Below are positions 35,559-64,000 of a stretch of DNA of 64,000 nt, piece by piece (the first letter of the stretch is position 1; every line of letters begins with the position of its first letter). Source of the DNA: Hymenopus coronatus (lineage: Eukaryota > Arthropoda > Insecta > Mantodea > Hymenopodidae); contig CM060888.1 in the NCBI GenBank assembly GCA_030762935.1, forward strand, positions 119,733,468-119,797,467, written 5' to 3'. The notes under the pieces are model-generated. The model did not search any database, had not been told where the DNA came from, and was given only the letters and a program-made list of their open reading frames with translations. The translations under genes and the position numbers were made by a program.

Positions 35559-37155
35559 GCATAATATTGGAATATTGAGCTGCGCTGATACTGATTCAGG
35601 AAAGAGTATGAAAATACGAGGCATTTACACCAATAATTATATTGAAATATTACCTGAAGTATTTATTTTATTAATTACTTTCCTCAGCTGAGGGCTGCCT
35701 TATAGACATATAGACTTATAACCATACAATCTTATTAACAGAACGATAAATTTAGATCTAAGCTAGAATATGGAGCAGCAATTTATACCTCTGCATCCCC
35801 TACAACTCTCAAGGTGCTCGACAAAATACAGTCCACCACCCTAAGACTAGTTCTGGATGCCTATATTACTAGTCCAGTGGCAAGTCTCCAGATGGAAGCA
35901 AATGAACTTCCTCTCTCCATATGCAGAAAGATATTAAGTCTGTCCTATGCAATTAAGATAGCTGCAATTCCATCTAATGCAGTACATAGATACATCTTCC
36001 CAATGAGCTTGTCATCAAGATCATCTAAATAACGTTGCATACGTCCATTCCATGCCACAATTATAGAGTACAGCAAAGAAGTAGGCTTTAAAATGTCAAA
36101 TATTCATCCCCAACTTCATGAATTGAACATGCGCCCCTGGCACCTTCTGCGACCAACAATCAACATTCAACTTCATTGTAACACAAAAACTAAAACACTG
36201 AATTTCATCTGCAAACAAATGTACAATGCTCTACAAGACAGTCACAGAGATGTTATGGAAATCTTCACAGATGGATCAGCAACAAATGATGGACGTCGTG
36301 GTTGTGCAGTTATATATCCTACCCACACCATGCTCTACGCCCTACCAAAATATTTTTCCATTTTCTCCTGTGAAGCTTTTGCAGTTAAGGAAGCATTGCA
36401 GCACATCATTCAAAATGCCGATCAGACAGAATATGTAATTTACACTGATTCACTAAGCACAATTCTTGCCACTCAGAATCTAAGTCCTACGCATCCTTTA
36501 ATAAATGATATACTTCACCGATATTCTATCACTCAGCATCCTGGAAAACAAGTAATCCTCGCTTGGATACCGTCACAGGCAAATATCGATGGAAATGAAA
36601 ATGCGGATAAAGCTGCAAAGGAAGCCACCCGACATCCTATCAGTGACCACGGAATAACTTCTACACATCAAGACGTCATTAGATACACCAAACAACTGGA
36701 AAATGACATGGTCAACATCCCACAGCAAACTGCATGATGCCCGAGCCGGATCTACCAATGTCTTCGAACCCCTCCAAAAATTAGAATGTCGTGAGCAAAC
36801 AATAATTACCCACCTCAGACACATTCCTTCATCATTAATAAAGATTCAGAATCAAAATGTGAGACCTGCAACACACCACTTATTGTCCTACATATCCTGC
36901 TGCAGTGTCCGAGATACACCAAACAGAGACTTCAGGCAGCACTTACCAAGTGCTTTACATAACTACCAGACAATTATTAAATGACAATAATATTTATAAG
37001 ACAATGTAACCTTTTTGAATTATTGTAAAGTATAAATGTAACCATTTTGTATTTTACTAATGTGTAAATAATTATTTTATGTACAATTTGTAAGGCCGCA
37101 ATATGACCATGCTGTTAAAGTGACCCAAAATAAATTATATTGCAAAAAAAAAAGA
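35559..37155 (+). mobile_element. Non-LTR retrotransposon 3' part nested in the hAT-type element
   Basis: 5'-truncated: the RT thumb end (KLEYGAAIY...VLDKIQSTTLRL), RNase H, the tail motif (LLQCPRYTKQRLQ) and a terminal A run. It is bounded by a 10-bp repeat ATAATAAATG at 35549-35558 and 37156-37165, a likely target duplication. Single stops and frame changes interrupt the coding sequence. Confidence 0.72.
36093..36737 (+). CDS. RNase H domain of the nested retrotransposon
   Basis: An open stretch of 214 residues. RNase H spans about residues 50-175, with the acidic residues visible in MEIFTDGSA, FSCEAFAVKEAL, YTDSLSTIL and GNENADKAA. It would degrade the RNA strand of RNA:DNA hybrids during retrotransposition. 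The rest of the element is truncated upstream and broken downstream, so this is a relic open frame, not a host gene. Its openness suggests the insertion is one of the younger events here. Confidence 0.75.
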   Translation: MSNIHPQLHELNMRPWHLLRPTINIQLHCNTKTKTLNFICKQMYNALQDSHRDVMEIFTDGSATNDGRRGCAVIYPTHTMLYALPKYFSIFSCEAFAVKEALQHIIQNADQTEYVIYTDSLSTILATQNLSPTHPLINDILHRYSITQHPGKQVILAWIPSQANIDGNENADKAAKEATRHPISDHGITSTHQDVIRYTKQLENDMVNIPQQTA

Positions 37156-38459
37156 ATAATAAATGTTGCATTTTAGGAGCCAATTCTCTGACGTATTGCT
37201 CTGAGGATATACTTTTTATTCGTAAGGTTTTACGAATGGTTTACACTAATGCTTTTGATTGTGATTAAATTTAATTTTTAAAATATCAATATAACCAAAC
37301 CAACAATTATAATATATAAGAAATATAATGAAACATTAATTACCAGCACTGAAATTTCTTTTGCTTTCATTGAAACTACATTGCAAGTGAGAATGTCAAC
37401 TTATGATCCATCCATAGCAACGATATTAATAAGTACCGCAAATTAACTATATAATTACTGGCAGGCTTAAAATAACATTGTATAAATATGTTTTACTCAC
37501 ATCAGAGAGGATTTAATATTTGTCTTTTGTCAATTTAGATTTAGAGCTCTCTTCCCTACAAAATAGCGCATAAAGTTAAAAACAGACATTGATAAAAGTT
37601 ATATTTTCCAGAAATATTTTAGTAGCCCAAAATTTGCAAATCGCCTTCATCAAAATTTGGTCGTAAAAGTGGATTTTAGTAGCCCAAACAGCAACTTTTC
37701 GCCCAATTTGGCAACACTGCTCCAGAGACAAAAGTACAGTCAAAACAGTGGGTTTTTAAAAGTGAACCAGCTCCGAAGAAGGTAAAAGGGTGAAATCTGC
37801 AGACAAGGTGATGGACTCTGTTTTTTGGGATGCATGCAGAATCATTTACATTGATTACTTACAAAAAGGAAGAACAAAAAATGGAGAGTATTATGCAACA
37901 TTATTGCACAAGATGCAAATGCCCTCATCTGGAAAAGAAAAAGATTCTCTTCCATCAAGATAATGCAAGGGTGCATACCTGGGCAGTTTCGATGGCAAAA
38001 ATTGCAGAATTAAGGTTTGAATTACCACGACATCCACTGTATTCACCAGATTTGGTCCCCAGTAACTTTTTTTCATTTACAAACTTGGCAGTGCCACGGC
38101 GGAAAACAATTCATGTCCAAAGAAGAGGTCATCTCCCAAACAATGCCTATTTTGAGGATCTTCCAAAATCCTACTGTTTGGAAGGCTTAAAACAGTTGGA
38201 GAAATGTTTGGAAAAATGTATCAAACTAAAAGAAAATGAATTTGAAAAATATATGTATAAAAAAATCTACTAAAAATAATTTATTTTTCTGTCTTTCTCT
38301 AATTGAACGTCCTTCGTATATTCATTTTTGACATGTTCATATTTTGATTCCTAAAGGACAAAAAGGAATGTAGGAATCAGACAAAGAACACTTTAGTCAC
38401 GTAACAAATAAGTACATTGAAAAATAAGCAGTTTCAGCCCACTTCTGATACAAACAATA

Positions 38460-39510
38460 TGAAACAAGCTCCATGCAAGTGGAATAAGAAGCTGAAAATT
38501 TCCTGAAGCAAGGAGGACTAAAATAATTACAAGCTGATCAATGTATCTTTAAAAGTGAGAATGATGATATCATTATAGCTTTCATGTGGATGCTGGGATT
38601 ATTTTTGGAAAAGACAAGGCACATTTTGAGAAACTACTGAATAAACTTGATAAGAACTTTGAGATGACAAGAAGTGAAAATCCCAGAACATATTTTGGGA
38701 TGGAACTTAAAATTGGAAGAAATGGCTTGTACATATATCAAGAAAAATACACTAAGCAACTGCTACAAACATACAATGTGATGAATTGCAAACCAGTAGC
38801 AACCCAATAGTACCTCAAGCTTCAGGGAGTGTATAAAATACAGAACCAAAATTGTTCAAAACCAAAAAAGGAATATAGGAAATGCTTATTTTCCATACAG
38901 AGAAGTAATTGGAAGTTTGTTATACCTGACTTGACAAATGCAGTGAGTTATGAAAGTCGGTACATAAGAAAACCCACAAGAAAATGATGTTCAAAAGGTC
39001 AAGAACTTTACAGTATCTAAAAGGTACTCTACAAAAGAGAATTACGTTTTCTAAAAGAGAACAATCAGAAAACTGAACTGAAAGCATTCTATGATGCAGA
39101 TTATGATGAAGATAAAGAACAAAGAAGTACAACTGGCTATGTAATTTGTGTGCAGGAGGGCAGGTTTCCTGGCGCTCAATAAACAGAGTACAGAAGCAAA
39201 ATCAACAACTGAAGCAGAGTACATCGCCACAGCAGAATGTTATACAGAATTCACATAATTAAGGATTTTAATTGAAGAGTTAATAGGAAAATCTGTGAAA
39301 GTAGTTTTGTATGTGGAAATCAAAGTTCTATAAAATTGATAAAATCAGGCCAACTAAGTTTGACAGGAGGATGACACATTAAAGTAAAAATGGAGTGAAG
39401 AATACCAAAATTGAGAATTTGAAATAAGATATTGCCCCTCAAACAATCAACTGACTGATATATTCACAAAACCACTGTTTGAATTTCAATAAATTCAAAG
39501 AGACGTTAAC
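38460..39510 (+). pseudogene. Copia-type LTR retrotransposon pol 3' fragment
   Basis: RT end: HVDAGIIFGKD...NPRTYFGMELKIG, GLYIYQEKYTKQLL and NCKPVATQ. Next is Copia-type RNase H: YDADYDEDKEQRSTTGYVI, STTEAEYI in another frame, and a final LTDIFTKPL-like block. The catalytic YVDD reads HVDA. Stops are frequent. No flanking LTR pair was found. Confidence 0.75.
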
Positions 39511-39529
39511 AGTGTGAAAGCATTGTAAG

Positions 39530-40610
39530 ATTTTTTTGTAACATTTTACCATTAAGGAAGTGTGCGTAAATGCTGGACAGTAAAATGTTTTTATTGTTGT
39601 TGTAGTATTACAAAAATAATAAAGGAGAGATGGCTGACTGACGCTACTTGAGAAAACCGTTGTTAATTATGAAGAGGTCAGTAAAATAAAGAACAACACT
39701 TCTCAGAAAATACTTTTCTAATTAATTACTGTAGAAATTCAGCTTATCTGTTTTTCTTCTGACAAGAAACTTTCATCGCCTGGCTACAAAGTAAAACTGA
39801 AGTTTCGTAACTGTTATCAATATCCCTTTTAGGTTTATAATAGTTTCATTGTATATTTCACTTACATCATTAGTAAGTGAGTATGTTGGTAGTCATACTT
39901 CTCAAAGTGATCTTCCAGTACAGACAAAATGAGCCTTCTTTTATTCCATTGTAGTGCTCAGTTTCAACCACTGCAATGCAATTACTCATAAAATGTATAA
40001 AGTATTGAATGTTCAAAATAATGACAGGCATTGAAAGAAAGAGTGGTGACTCAGCACACAGTGATGTTTCCTTTCAATGCAAATAAAAAATACTGAAATT
40101 GATAAGAATTGTGTATCTCCTTAACATACAAGTGCTTTATATCAAATACCAATGTACAATGAAGGGTTTAGAGTTAAGCATTTGTATACTAGAGGGTATG
40201 GAAACTTACTATCTGTGGTTTATAATGTCAAAAAGGTTAGTCTTCCTTTATGTAGCATGTAGCAGTGCCAGGTGTCAAAATTTACTTCAAACCAATAAGA
40301 GATTGGTCATCAAGGGCCTGATTTGTAAATCACATGATAAGTAAATTATGCCAACATTGGAACAACAGAATGTCTAATAGACATAAGAGGAGCAACTTTG
40401 CACTACCTTATTATTGGTTATTACAAAGTTTCTTTGATCTGAAGATATTTTTAAGATAGAACAGAGATTTTAGTGCTCCATTAGATACTTATCAATTACT
40501 CTTAGAAAAAATAATGGAAACATACAATTTCATTTCTTATGGAAAAAAATAACTTGTCCCTTCAGGTCTGGGATAAATATAAAAAATATCTTTAAAATCA
40601 CAAGGATGTA
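39530..40610. other. Nothing recognised downstream of the Copia fragment
   Basis: Could include a decayed LTR after 39550, but there is no second copy in the window to prove it. Confidence 0.4.
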
Positions 40611-40612
40611 AT

Positions 40613-40618
40613 TTTATT
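40613..40618 (-). terminator. Possible poly(A) signal of the SCP gene
   Basis: AATAAA on the minus strand about 300 nt beyond the SCP stop. The surroundings are AT-rich, so chance occurrence is likely enough that this is only a candidate. Confidence 0.25.
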
Positions 40619-40920
40619 TACATAATGATGTATAAAAAGTTTTGAATAACAATTGTTATAGCATCCCATTCAGACTTACAATACAGTTTACAGCTTTACA
40701 TAACAATAAATCAAAATATGTTTGCTGTATACTCTCAGACATGATTTAAAACTTTAATTCTCAGTCTTGAAAAGATAAAATATACATTTCTAAAATTCAG
40801 AAGTGCTCTACATTATCACTTATATAAAAAATATCTGCTGCCTATGCAGCTCACACAACCATTTAAGCTGCCTTGGATGAAGGAAGAACAAATCGACAGT
40901 TCAACCATACAGCTGAAGCT

Positions 40921-59788
<18,868 letters not shown>

Positions 59789-60126
59789 TTTTCACTTTGA
59801 TTCTGTCTTCCTGACTCGATCGTAACCCAGCTCCTGCTACACGCGAGAAGCACGTACCCCATATTTAGATTGCCGACAATTTAACTCTAAAATGGCCAGG
59901 GACCTAGATTCTGCTGGTTACTGCATTTAATTTATGATGCATATGTGCCCCGAAATGTATATCCGAAGTCAGTAGGGAACATTATGAATGGCGAACTCCA
60001 TACACACAGCTCGAGCATCCTGGAATTAAGTTCAAAATAAGAAGACCGAAAGAAGGCACTCGTGCTAATAGTTATATTCTGCTTATGCATTTGACCTGTA
60101 GGAACTATTTCAATTGAAAACAAATA

Positions 60127-60724
60127 TTTGACGTGATCCATTCATATGACTTTAACCACCTATTCTGCAAAAAGTTATTCCTATTAAAGCTTATTATTCC
60201 ATCTGCTTCACGCTTAACGAGGTGAACATTAGCAGCCTGGTTTTACTATTATATTACTTCCTTGTAATGAGGGAATAAGGAAAAACAATAAGCTAAAGCG
60301 ATAATCAAAATCTTTTAAATGCCAGTCCTATTTGATAGTATTAAAATTCCGTTATCTTTACTTGTATAGGATGAAAAAATAGCGAATTCCCATTTGAGAA
60401 AAATATAAGTATTGAACATTTAAATCTATAACAAGCAATACTTCGGAAATGCTTAGATCTATAACAAAAATGCATTTGACATAAATTGGTGTTTTGACGA
60501 TATTCACATTTTATTTTTGTAAAGTATGTTACTATTTCATTCATTTTGAGAATTGTTCCATGTAAATTGTAGTTTGGAATGGCGTTCACAGACAGACACG
60601 CGCGCGCGAAGATTTTTCTAACAGAGGACCCTTAAAGGTGAATTTTCAGTAAATATTTCCGATTTTGGGGCGGAATACAATACCTTCTCTACCGGTGTAC
60701 TATTGCAAAGTAGAGAAAGTAACA
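60127..60724 (+). repeat. Repeat family A, copy 10 (internal deletion)
   Basis: Opens TTGACGTGATCCATTCATAT and ends AAGTAGAGAAAGTAAC. The middle (the ATTTTAATC to GGGTAGTTT region) is shortened, and a CGCGCGCG spot replaces the CA tract. Confidence 0.65.
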
Positions 60725-61084
60725 ATTTATTGCGTTACCATAAAGGCAGCATCACCCCGCCAGCAGTGAGAAAACATAGCACAAGATGTGCACAATAATA
60801 AAAATCATATGCAATAGCTGAAGATACAAGAGGTGTTGCATTTCTGCTGAAAAATGAAATAAACTTAGGTAGATACTAATAAACACCGCAGCATGCATTA
60901 CATCGGCAATGTATAAATAAGCTCTAAAATGGTTCAATATGTCCATAGAAAAACCAAGAAATTACACTCGCATCGAAAAACGTTTATATTTAGTAACCGT
61001 CGTCTTACTAGATGGCAATTAAATTCTCAGCTATATGCATCAAGTGGTTTAGTTGTCATATGCGATTGAATCAACAATCTTGTG

Positions 61085-61300
61085 ATTCTTTAGAAAGATG
61101 GATAAAAAAAACGAGTTTTGTGCTGTGATTTAATACTTCTATTTAAAAGACTTAAAACCGAAAGAGATAAAAGCAGAGTTGGATGAAGTTCATGGCACAT
61201 CTGCTCCTGCGTGCAGCAATTTATAATTTAAATGAAACTCATAAATGAATTTCAACGTGACCGCACATACATAAATGAACATCGTTTGGACGTCCAGGAG
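61085..61300 (+). pseudogene. mariner transposase N-terminal fragment
   Basis: Reads YLKDLKPKEIKAELDEVHGT, almost the same as the 34.9-kb copy, with stops and small indels after it. It ends where family A copy 11 begins. Confidence 0.72.
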
Positions 61301-61305
61301 AAGTG

Positions 61306-61860
61306 AGTATCTCAGAATATCTCTACCAACAAATGTATATGACATAAATTATGTGTTTTAACGAGATCTAAATTCTTTGTGCAGTAAGTTTTTAATCTAC
61401 TTCTTACGGTTTACCAGTTGTGCAAAATTCAGGAAAATTCATCTACAATAAAGAGGTTTTCAGAGGTTATTCAAGATATACATTTATTTATCATGTAAAT
61501 ACCTTTAGTACATAATTTTAACCAAAATCCTTAGAGCAATTTTTGAGAAAATCAAAATTTTCTAATTTTTTTCCATGTAAAGAATAGTTTGTAGTGTAAA
61601 GATTTTCTTGCATATCGTCGTGTCAAATTCGTGGAAGATATTAAACGTATATGCCAAGTTTGGTACTTAACGGACTTTTCGTTTTTCATCTATGTCGTAC
61701 ACACACACACACACACATTTTTTCCTAAAAATGGGTTTTTATTGGATTCAGAGTGTCAATAACATTCTTTCGGTGAAATTTAGTTATCGAATCTTTGGGT
61801 GGAATACAATACCTTCTCTCTACATATGTATATACATAGTACGCGTAGAGAAAGTAAAAA
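61306..61860 (+). repeat. Repeat family A, copy 11 (5' truncated)
   Basis: Begins at the GAGTATCTCAGAATATCTCT block, directly after a mariner fragment. Ends TACATAGTACGCGTAGAGAA AGTAAAAA. Contains the CA microsatellite at about 61699-61718. Confidence 0.72.
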
Positions 61861-62004
61861 AGAGGAGCGAGAAGGTTGAATATAATAAAGGGGGAGTAGG
61901 ATAGGTTTTTTTTTTTTTTTTATTTTTTTTTTTTTATTTTTCACTGTTTTTATATATATTAAATACCCCGCCTTTAATCGGCAAACCTTTGCTGCTGACC
62001 ATAT

Positions 62005-62345
62005 CGCCTATTGGTAATGGTGTTAATTAGATTTTATTGTTTTTTGGAGGGAGGGGGCTATAAATTAGATCGCATACACCCACTACCCAAGGTCGCGCGA
62101 GTTCAAACCCGGCGGAGGATTTTTTTGGGTGGATTTTCTCGGGTGTAAAAATTCTTAGCATGGCTTCCTTCGGAAGGGAAGTAAAGCCGTTGGTCCCGTG
62201 TCGTAGATTTACGGCACGTAAAAGAACCTCAAGCCTGATAGAGAGGCCTCTGAGCAAAATTATGTGGTCTTTCACACCCAATTTAGAATGGGACGCTGAG
62301 AACCACAGCAGTTAAAGAGCGTCCATAAATAACACGCCATTTACA
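62005..62345 (+). mobile_element. tRNA-derived SINE C, copy 2
   Basis: Carries B box GAGTTCAAACCCGGC, GGCTTCCTTCGGAAGGGAAG, CGTAGATTTACGGCACGTAA and the tail AATAACACGCCATTTACAT, matching the copy at 32.8 kb. It is longer, keeping a segment (TAAAGCCGTTGGTCCCGTGT) deleted in the other copy. Confidence 0.8.
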
Positions 62346-62429
62346 TGTTGCATGATCACACACACCACACAATACTGTGGGGAGAAAAGTGGAGAGCCGT
62401 GAATCGATCCCAGAACCTCTCGTACAGCA

Positions 62430-62640
62430 GACAGGTGCTCTACCAAGTGGGCCGAGTGGTCTCACGGCCCAGGTTCGATCCCAAGCGGCCGCATGTGAGA
62501 TGTGTGGTGGACAAAGCGGCGCAGGGGCGGACTTTCTCCGGTTTCCTCTGTCATCGCATTCCACCGTATCACCAGCGCCTGAGGTGCCACAAGTAGTAAA
62601 AGCGGGCATTAAACACTACCAAAACAAAAACAAACAAAAT
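62430..62640 (+). mobile_element. tRNA-derived SINE A, copy 2
   Basis: Same body as the copy at 22.8 kb: GGCCGAGTGGTCTC, B box GGTTCGATCCC at 62472-62482, ACAAAGCGGCGCAGGGGCGG, and GTGCCACAAGTAGTAAAAGC. The 3' tail is AAACAAAAACAAACAAAA. Confidence 0.8.
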
Positions 62641-62644
62641 CCGC

Positions 62645-62725
62645 ATAACTCACCCTAACAGAGATTTAAACTTGGGACCTCTTGAACGTGAGGCAGACAG
62701 GCTACCACGGCACTGCAGAGGCGGA
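62645..62725 (-). repeat. tRNA-like SINE fragment, reverse
   Basis: Reverse strand: CAGTGCCGTGGTAGCCTGTC and the B-box-like AAGTTTAAATC. It abuts the tail of SINE A copy 2. Confidence 0.4.
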
Positions 62726-63043
62726 CCAAAAGCTTATGTGTGTTTCTCTATTAGTTCTATTGCACTCCATACCTTCAGAACAGACTGTACAGGTACAGAT
62801 CGCTTGCTTAGAGTGAATGACGTGGGGAGGTCCCAGTAAAAAGATGTGTGCACGTAACTATTATCCGGTCAGACTGCAACCAAGCCTACCGTGACTTCGA
62901 TCTCTTCCCTTTCCGTTTGCTATTTACAACTCGCAAACTGTCTTCAACGCACCAATGATACAATAGGAGATGCATTCCACAATAGCTAGTCGGACATTTA
63001 CAGATATCTCGTATTTTGTAGTATACAGAGATAATGCAATGCA

Positions 63044-63046
<3 letters not shown>

Positions 63047-63104
<58 letters not shown>
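63047..63104. repeat. (TA)n microsatellite
   Basis: About 58 bp of uninterrupted TA. Open frames of Tyr-Ile repeats here are spurious. Confidence 0.97.
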
Positions 63105-63108
<4 letters not shown>

Positions 63109-64000
63109 ATTTATTACCAAATTCCTCTTCTCACAATTTGGGTCATAAAGCATACTAAACAAAACAGGATATAAACATATGATTGAAATTTTAAACAATA
63201 CAAATAACTAACATATTTGCAGCTATATAAAACGACCTGATAATTTACAAAGATGTGTATATGGGAGTTACCCTTACCTAAAACAAGCAAACTGGTATAC
63301 AAGAATAAATTAGTTATTAATACCAAACAAATGATCTTTTTCCAATAAAGCTAGTGACCTTTAATATTAGGTAGGGTCACTGCTTAAGTAAATGAAGTGT
63401 TTAACTCATATTTTCTGCAAATTGATACAAAAACATGGAATAGTGCCCCTAGTTAGAATTTGTAAGCAATTTCGTCTGAAGCAGGATGATGTTTATTAAC
63501 TTTAAAATCTTGAAAGTATTGAATTGTATTTGTTTATTTTTCCCTGCAAGTTTATAAGCGGCATTGTATTTATATCTTCAGTTTAATAAGTAAGATATGT
63601 TGAGTTTATTGTATGAATAATAACGAATAAAGTACTTGATTTTGTTTTATCAATAAATGTTATAAAAGAGCATTTCTAGCTTTTGAAAACTAAGAATAGC
63701 ATTATGCCACTGCTCTGATAGATGGGACGTTAGGTTACCCACAGTAAACCCCCCCCCCCTCTCGCTCTCGAGTGTCCGCGACTCGACAATGCCTGATTTA
63801 TTGCATAGTGCAATGTAGTACATTCTGATAATCAAACTTATAATATTTGGATTGGTCTTTACTTTTTATCCCTCCCTGAAGAATCCTGGCTACATCCCTG
63901 AATATAAGAGTAGGTATTCTTATTTGCGCCATATTTTCGTAGATGTAAACAAAGAAAGAACATATGTTTAACTTGGATGAAATTTTTCATTTGGTGACCT

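Larger units (their letters stand above)
35348..37719. mobile_element. hAT-type element with 8-bp target duplications
   Basis: Ends in an 11-bp terminal inverted repeat CAGTGTTGCCA...TGGCAACACTG (35348-35358 and 37709-37719). It is flanked by the perfect 8-bp duplication CTCCAGAG (35340-35347 and 37720-37727). CAGTG ends and 8-bp duplications are hAT hallmarks. No transposase lies inside; about 1.6 kb of its 2.37 kb is a nested retrotransposon tail, so the original was a non-autonomous element of about 0.8 kb. Removing it restores the mariner frame. Confidence 0.9.
34813..38273 (+). pseudogene. mariner transposase, split by a hAT-type insertion
   Basis: The N-terminal half (34870-35339) shows the helix-turn-helix block KSLTPKEIKAELDEVHGT and FATIYNWINEF, then DEFLFITVDEAWIRYYTPE. 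The reading resumes in frame after the insertion at 37728 with TKVQSKQWVFKSEPAPKK. Later come FHQDNARVHT and YSPDLVPSNFF in shifted frames. Of the D,D34D catalytic triad the third Asp reads Asn (VPSN), so it is dead regardless of the insertion. The N-terminal block recurs at 61.1 kb. Confidence 0.85.

Noticed and set aside
62886..63198. Open frames of Tyr-Ile repeats on both strands
   Set aside because: Direct translation of the (TA)n tract.

Overview
This is a eukaryotic, AT-rich, gene-poor and intensely repeat-loaded window. Two conserved animal genes can be assembled from split exons, both on the minus strand. Their exons are short, bounded by GT-AG sites and separated by introns of up to about 11 kb. 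The repeats are arthropod-like: mariner/Tc1, hAT, Penelope-like, Jockey-like, Copia, and several tRNA-derived SINEs. The best guess is an insect, or a close arthropod relative, with a large genome. I cannot name the species.

Gene 1 (minus, 59788 to 40921) is a sarcoplasmic calcium-binding protein. Five coding exons join into about 201 residues with three good EF-hand loops and a conserved C-terminal tail. Gene 2 (minus, 21837 to 10088, 5' end not found) is a small cysteine-rich type I membrane protein of the WBP1/VOPP1 family. It has a CxnCC...CC ectodomain, one transmembrane helix and a cytoplasmic tail with an LPPGY (PPxY) motif. Weaker gene-like signals are a CTLH-like open segment on the plus strand at 5884-5985 beside a GC-richer block, and a 97-bp candidate exon at 29773-29869 (minus).

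Layout. 0-3 kb: copies of an undescribed-looking ~870-bp repeat ('family A') and a SINE. 3-10 kb: mostly unassigned AT-rich DNA, with one non-LTR tail at 4.8-5.0 kb. 10-22 kb: gene 2, whose large intron holds a decayed Jockey-type retrotransposon (11.8-16.6 kb), family A and a hAT transposase remnant. 22-31 kb: SINEs, a mariner remnant, a 1.2-kb G/T-rich minisatellite, a 180-bp foldback and an RNase H remnant. 31.7-34.3 kb: a large inverted duplication with a SINE in its spacer. 34.8-39.5 kb: a three-layer nest (mariner, split by a hAT-type element with 8-bp target duplications, itself split by a non-LTR tail), then a Copia pol fragment. 41-51 kb lies inside the last intron of gene 1. It holds a compound microsatellite, a Tc1-like deletion derivative, a Penelope-like element split by family A, a CR1-like retrotransposon split by a Tc1/IS630-type element, and a mariner remnant. 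51-60 kb: gene 1 exons with family A copies in intron 1. 60-64 kb: family A copies, a mariner fragment, three SINEs and a (TA)n tract.

Every transposon coding region seen is broken by stops, frameshifts or lost catalytic residues, although one RNase H domain is still open. The most unusual signal is family A. It has at least eleven copies in both orientations, no visible coding capacity or Pol III boxes, a constant 5' start (TCTGATGTGTTCC) and a 36-nt palindrome close to its 3' end.
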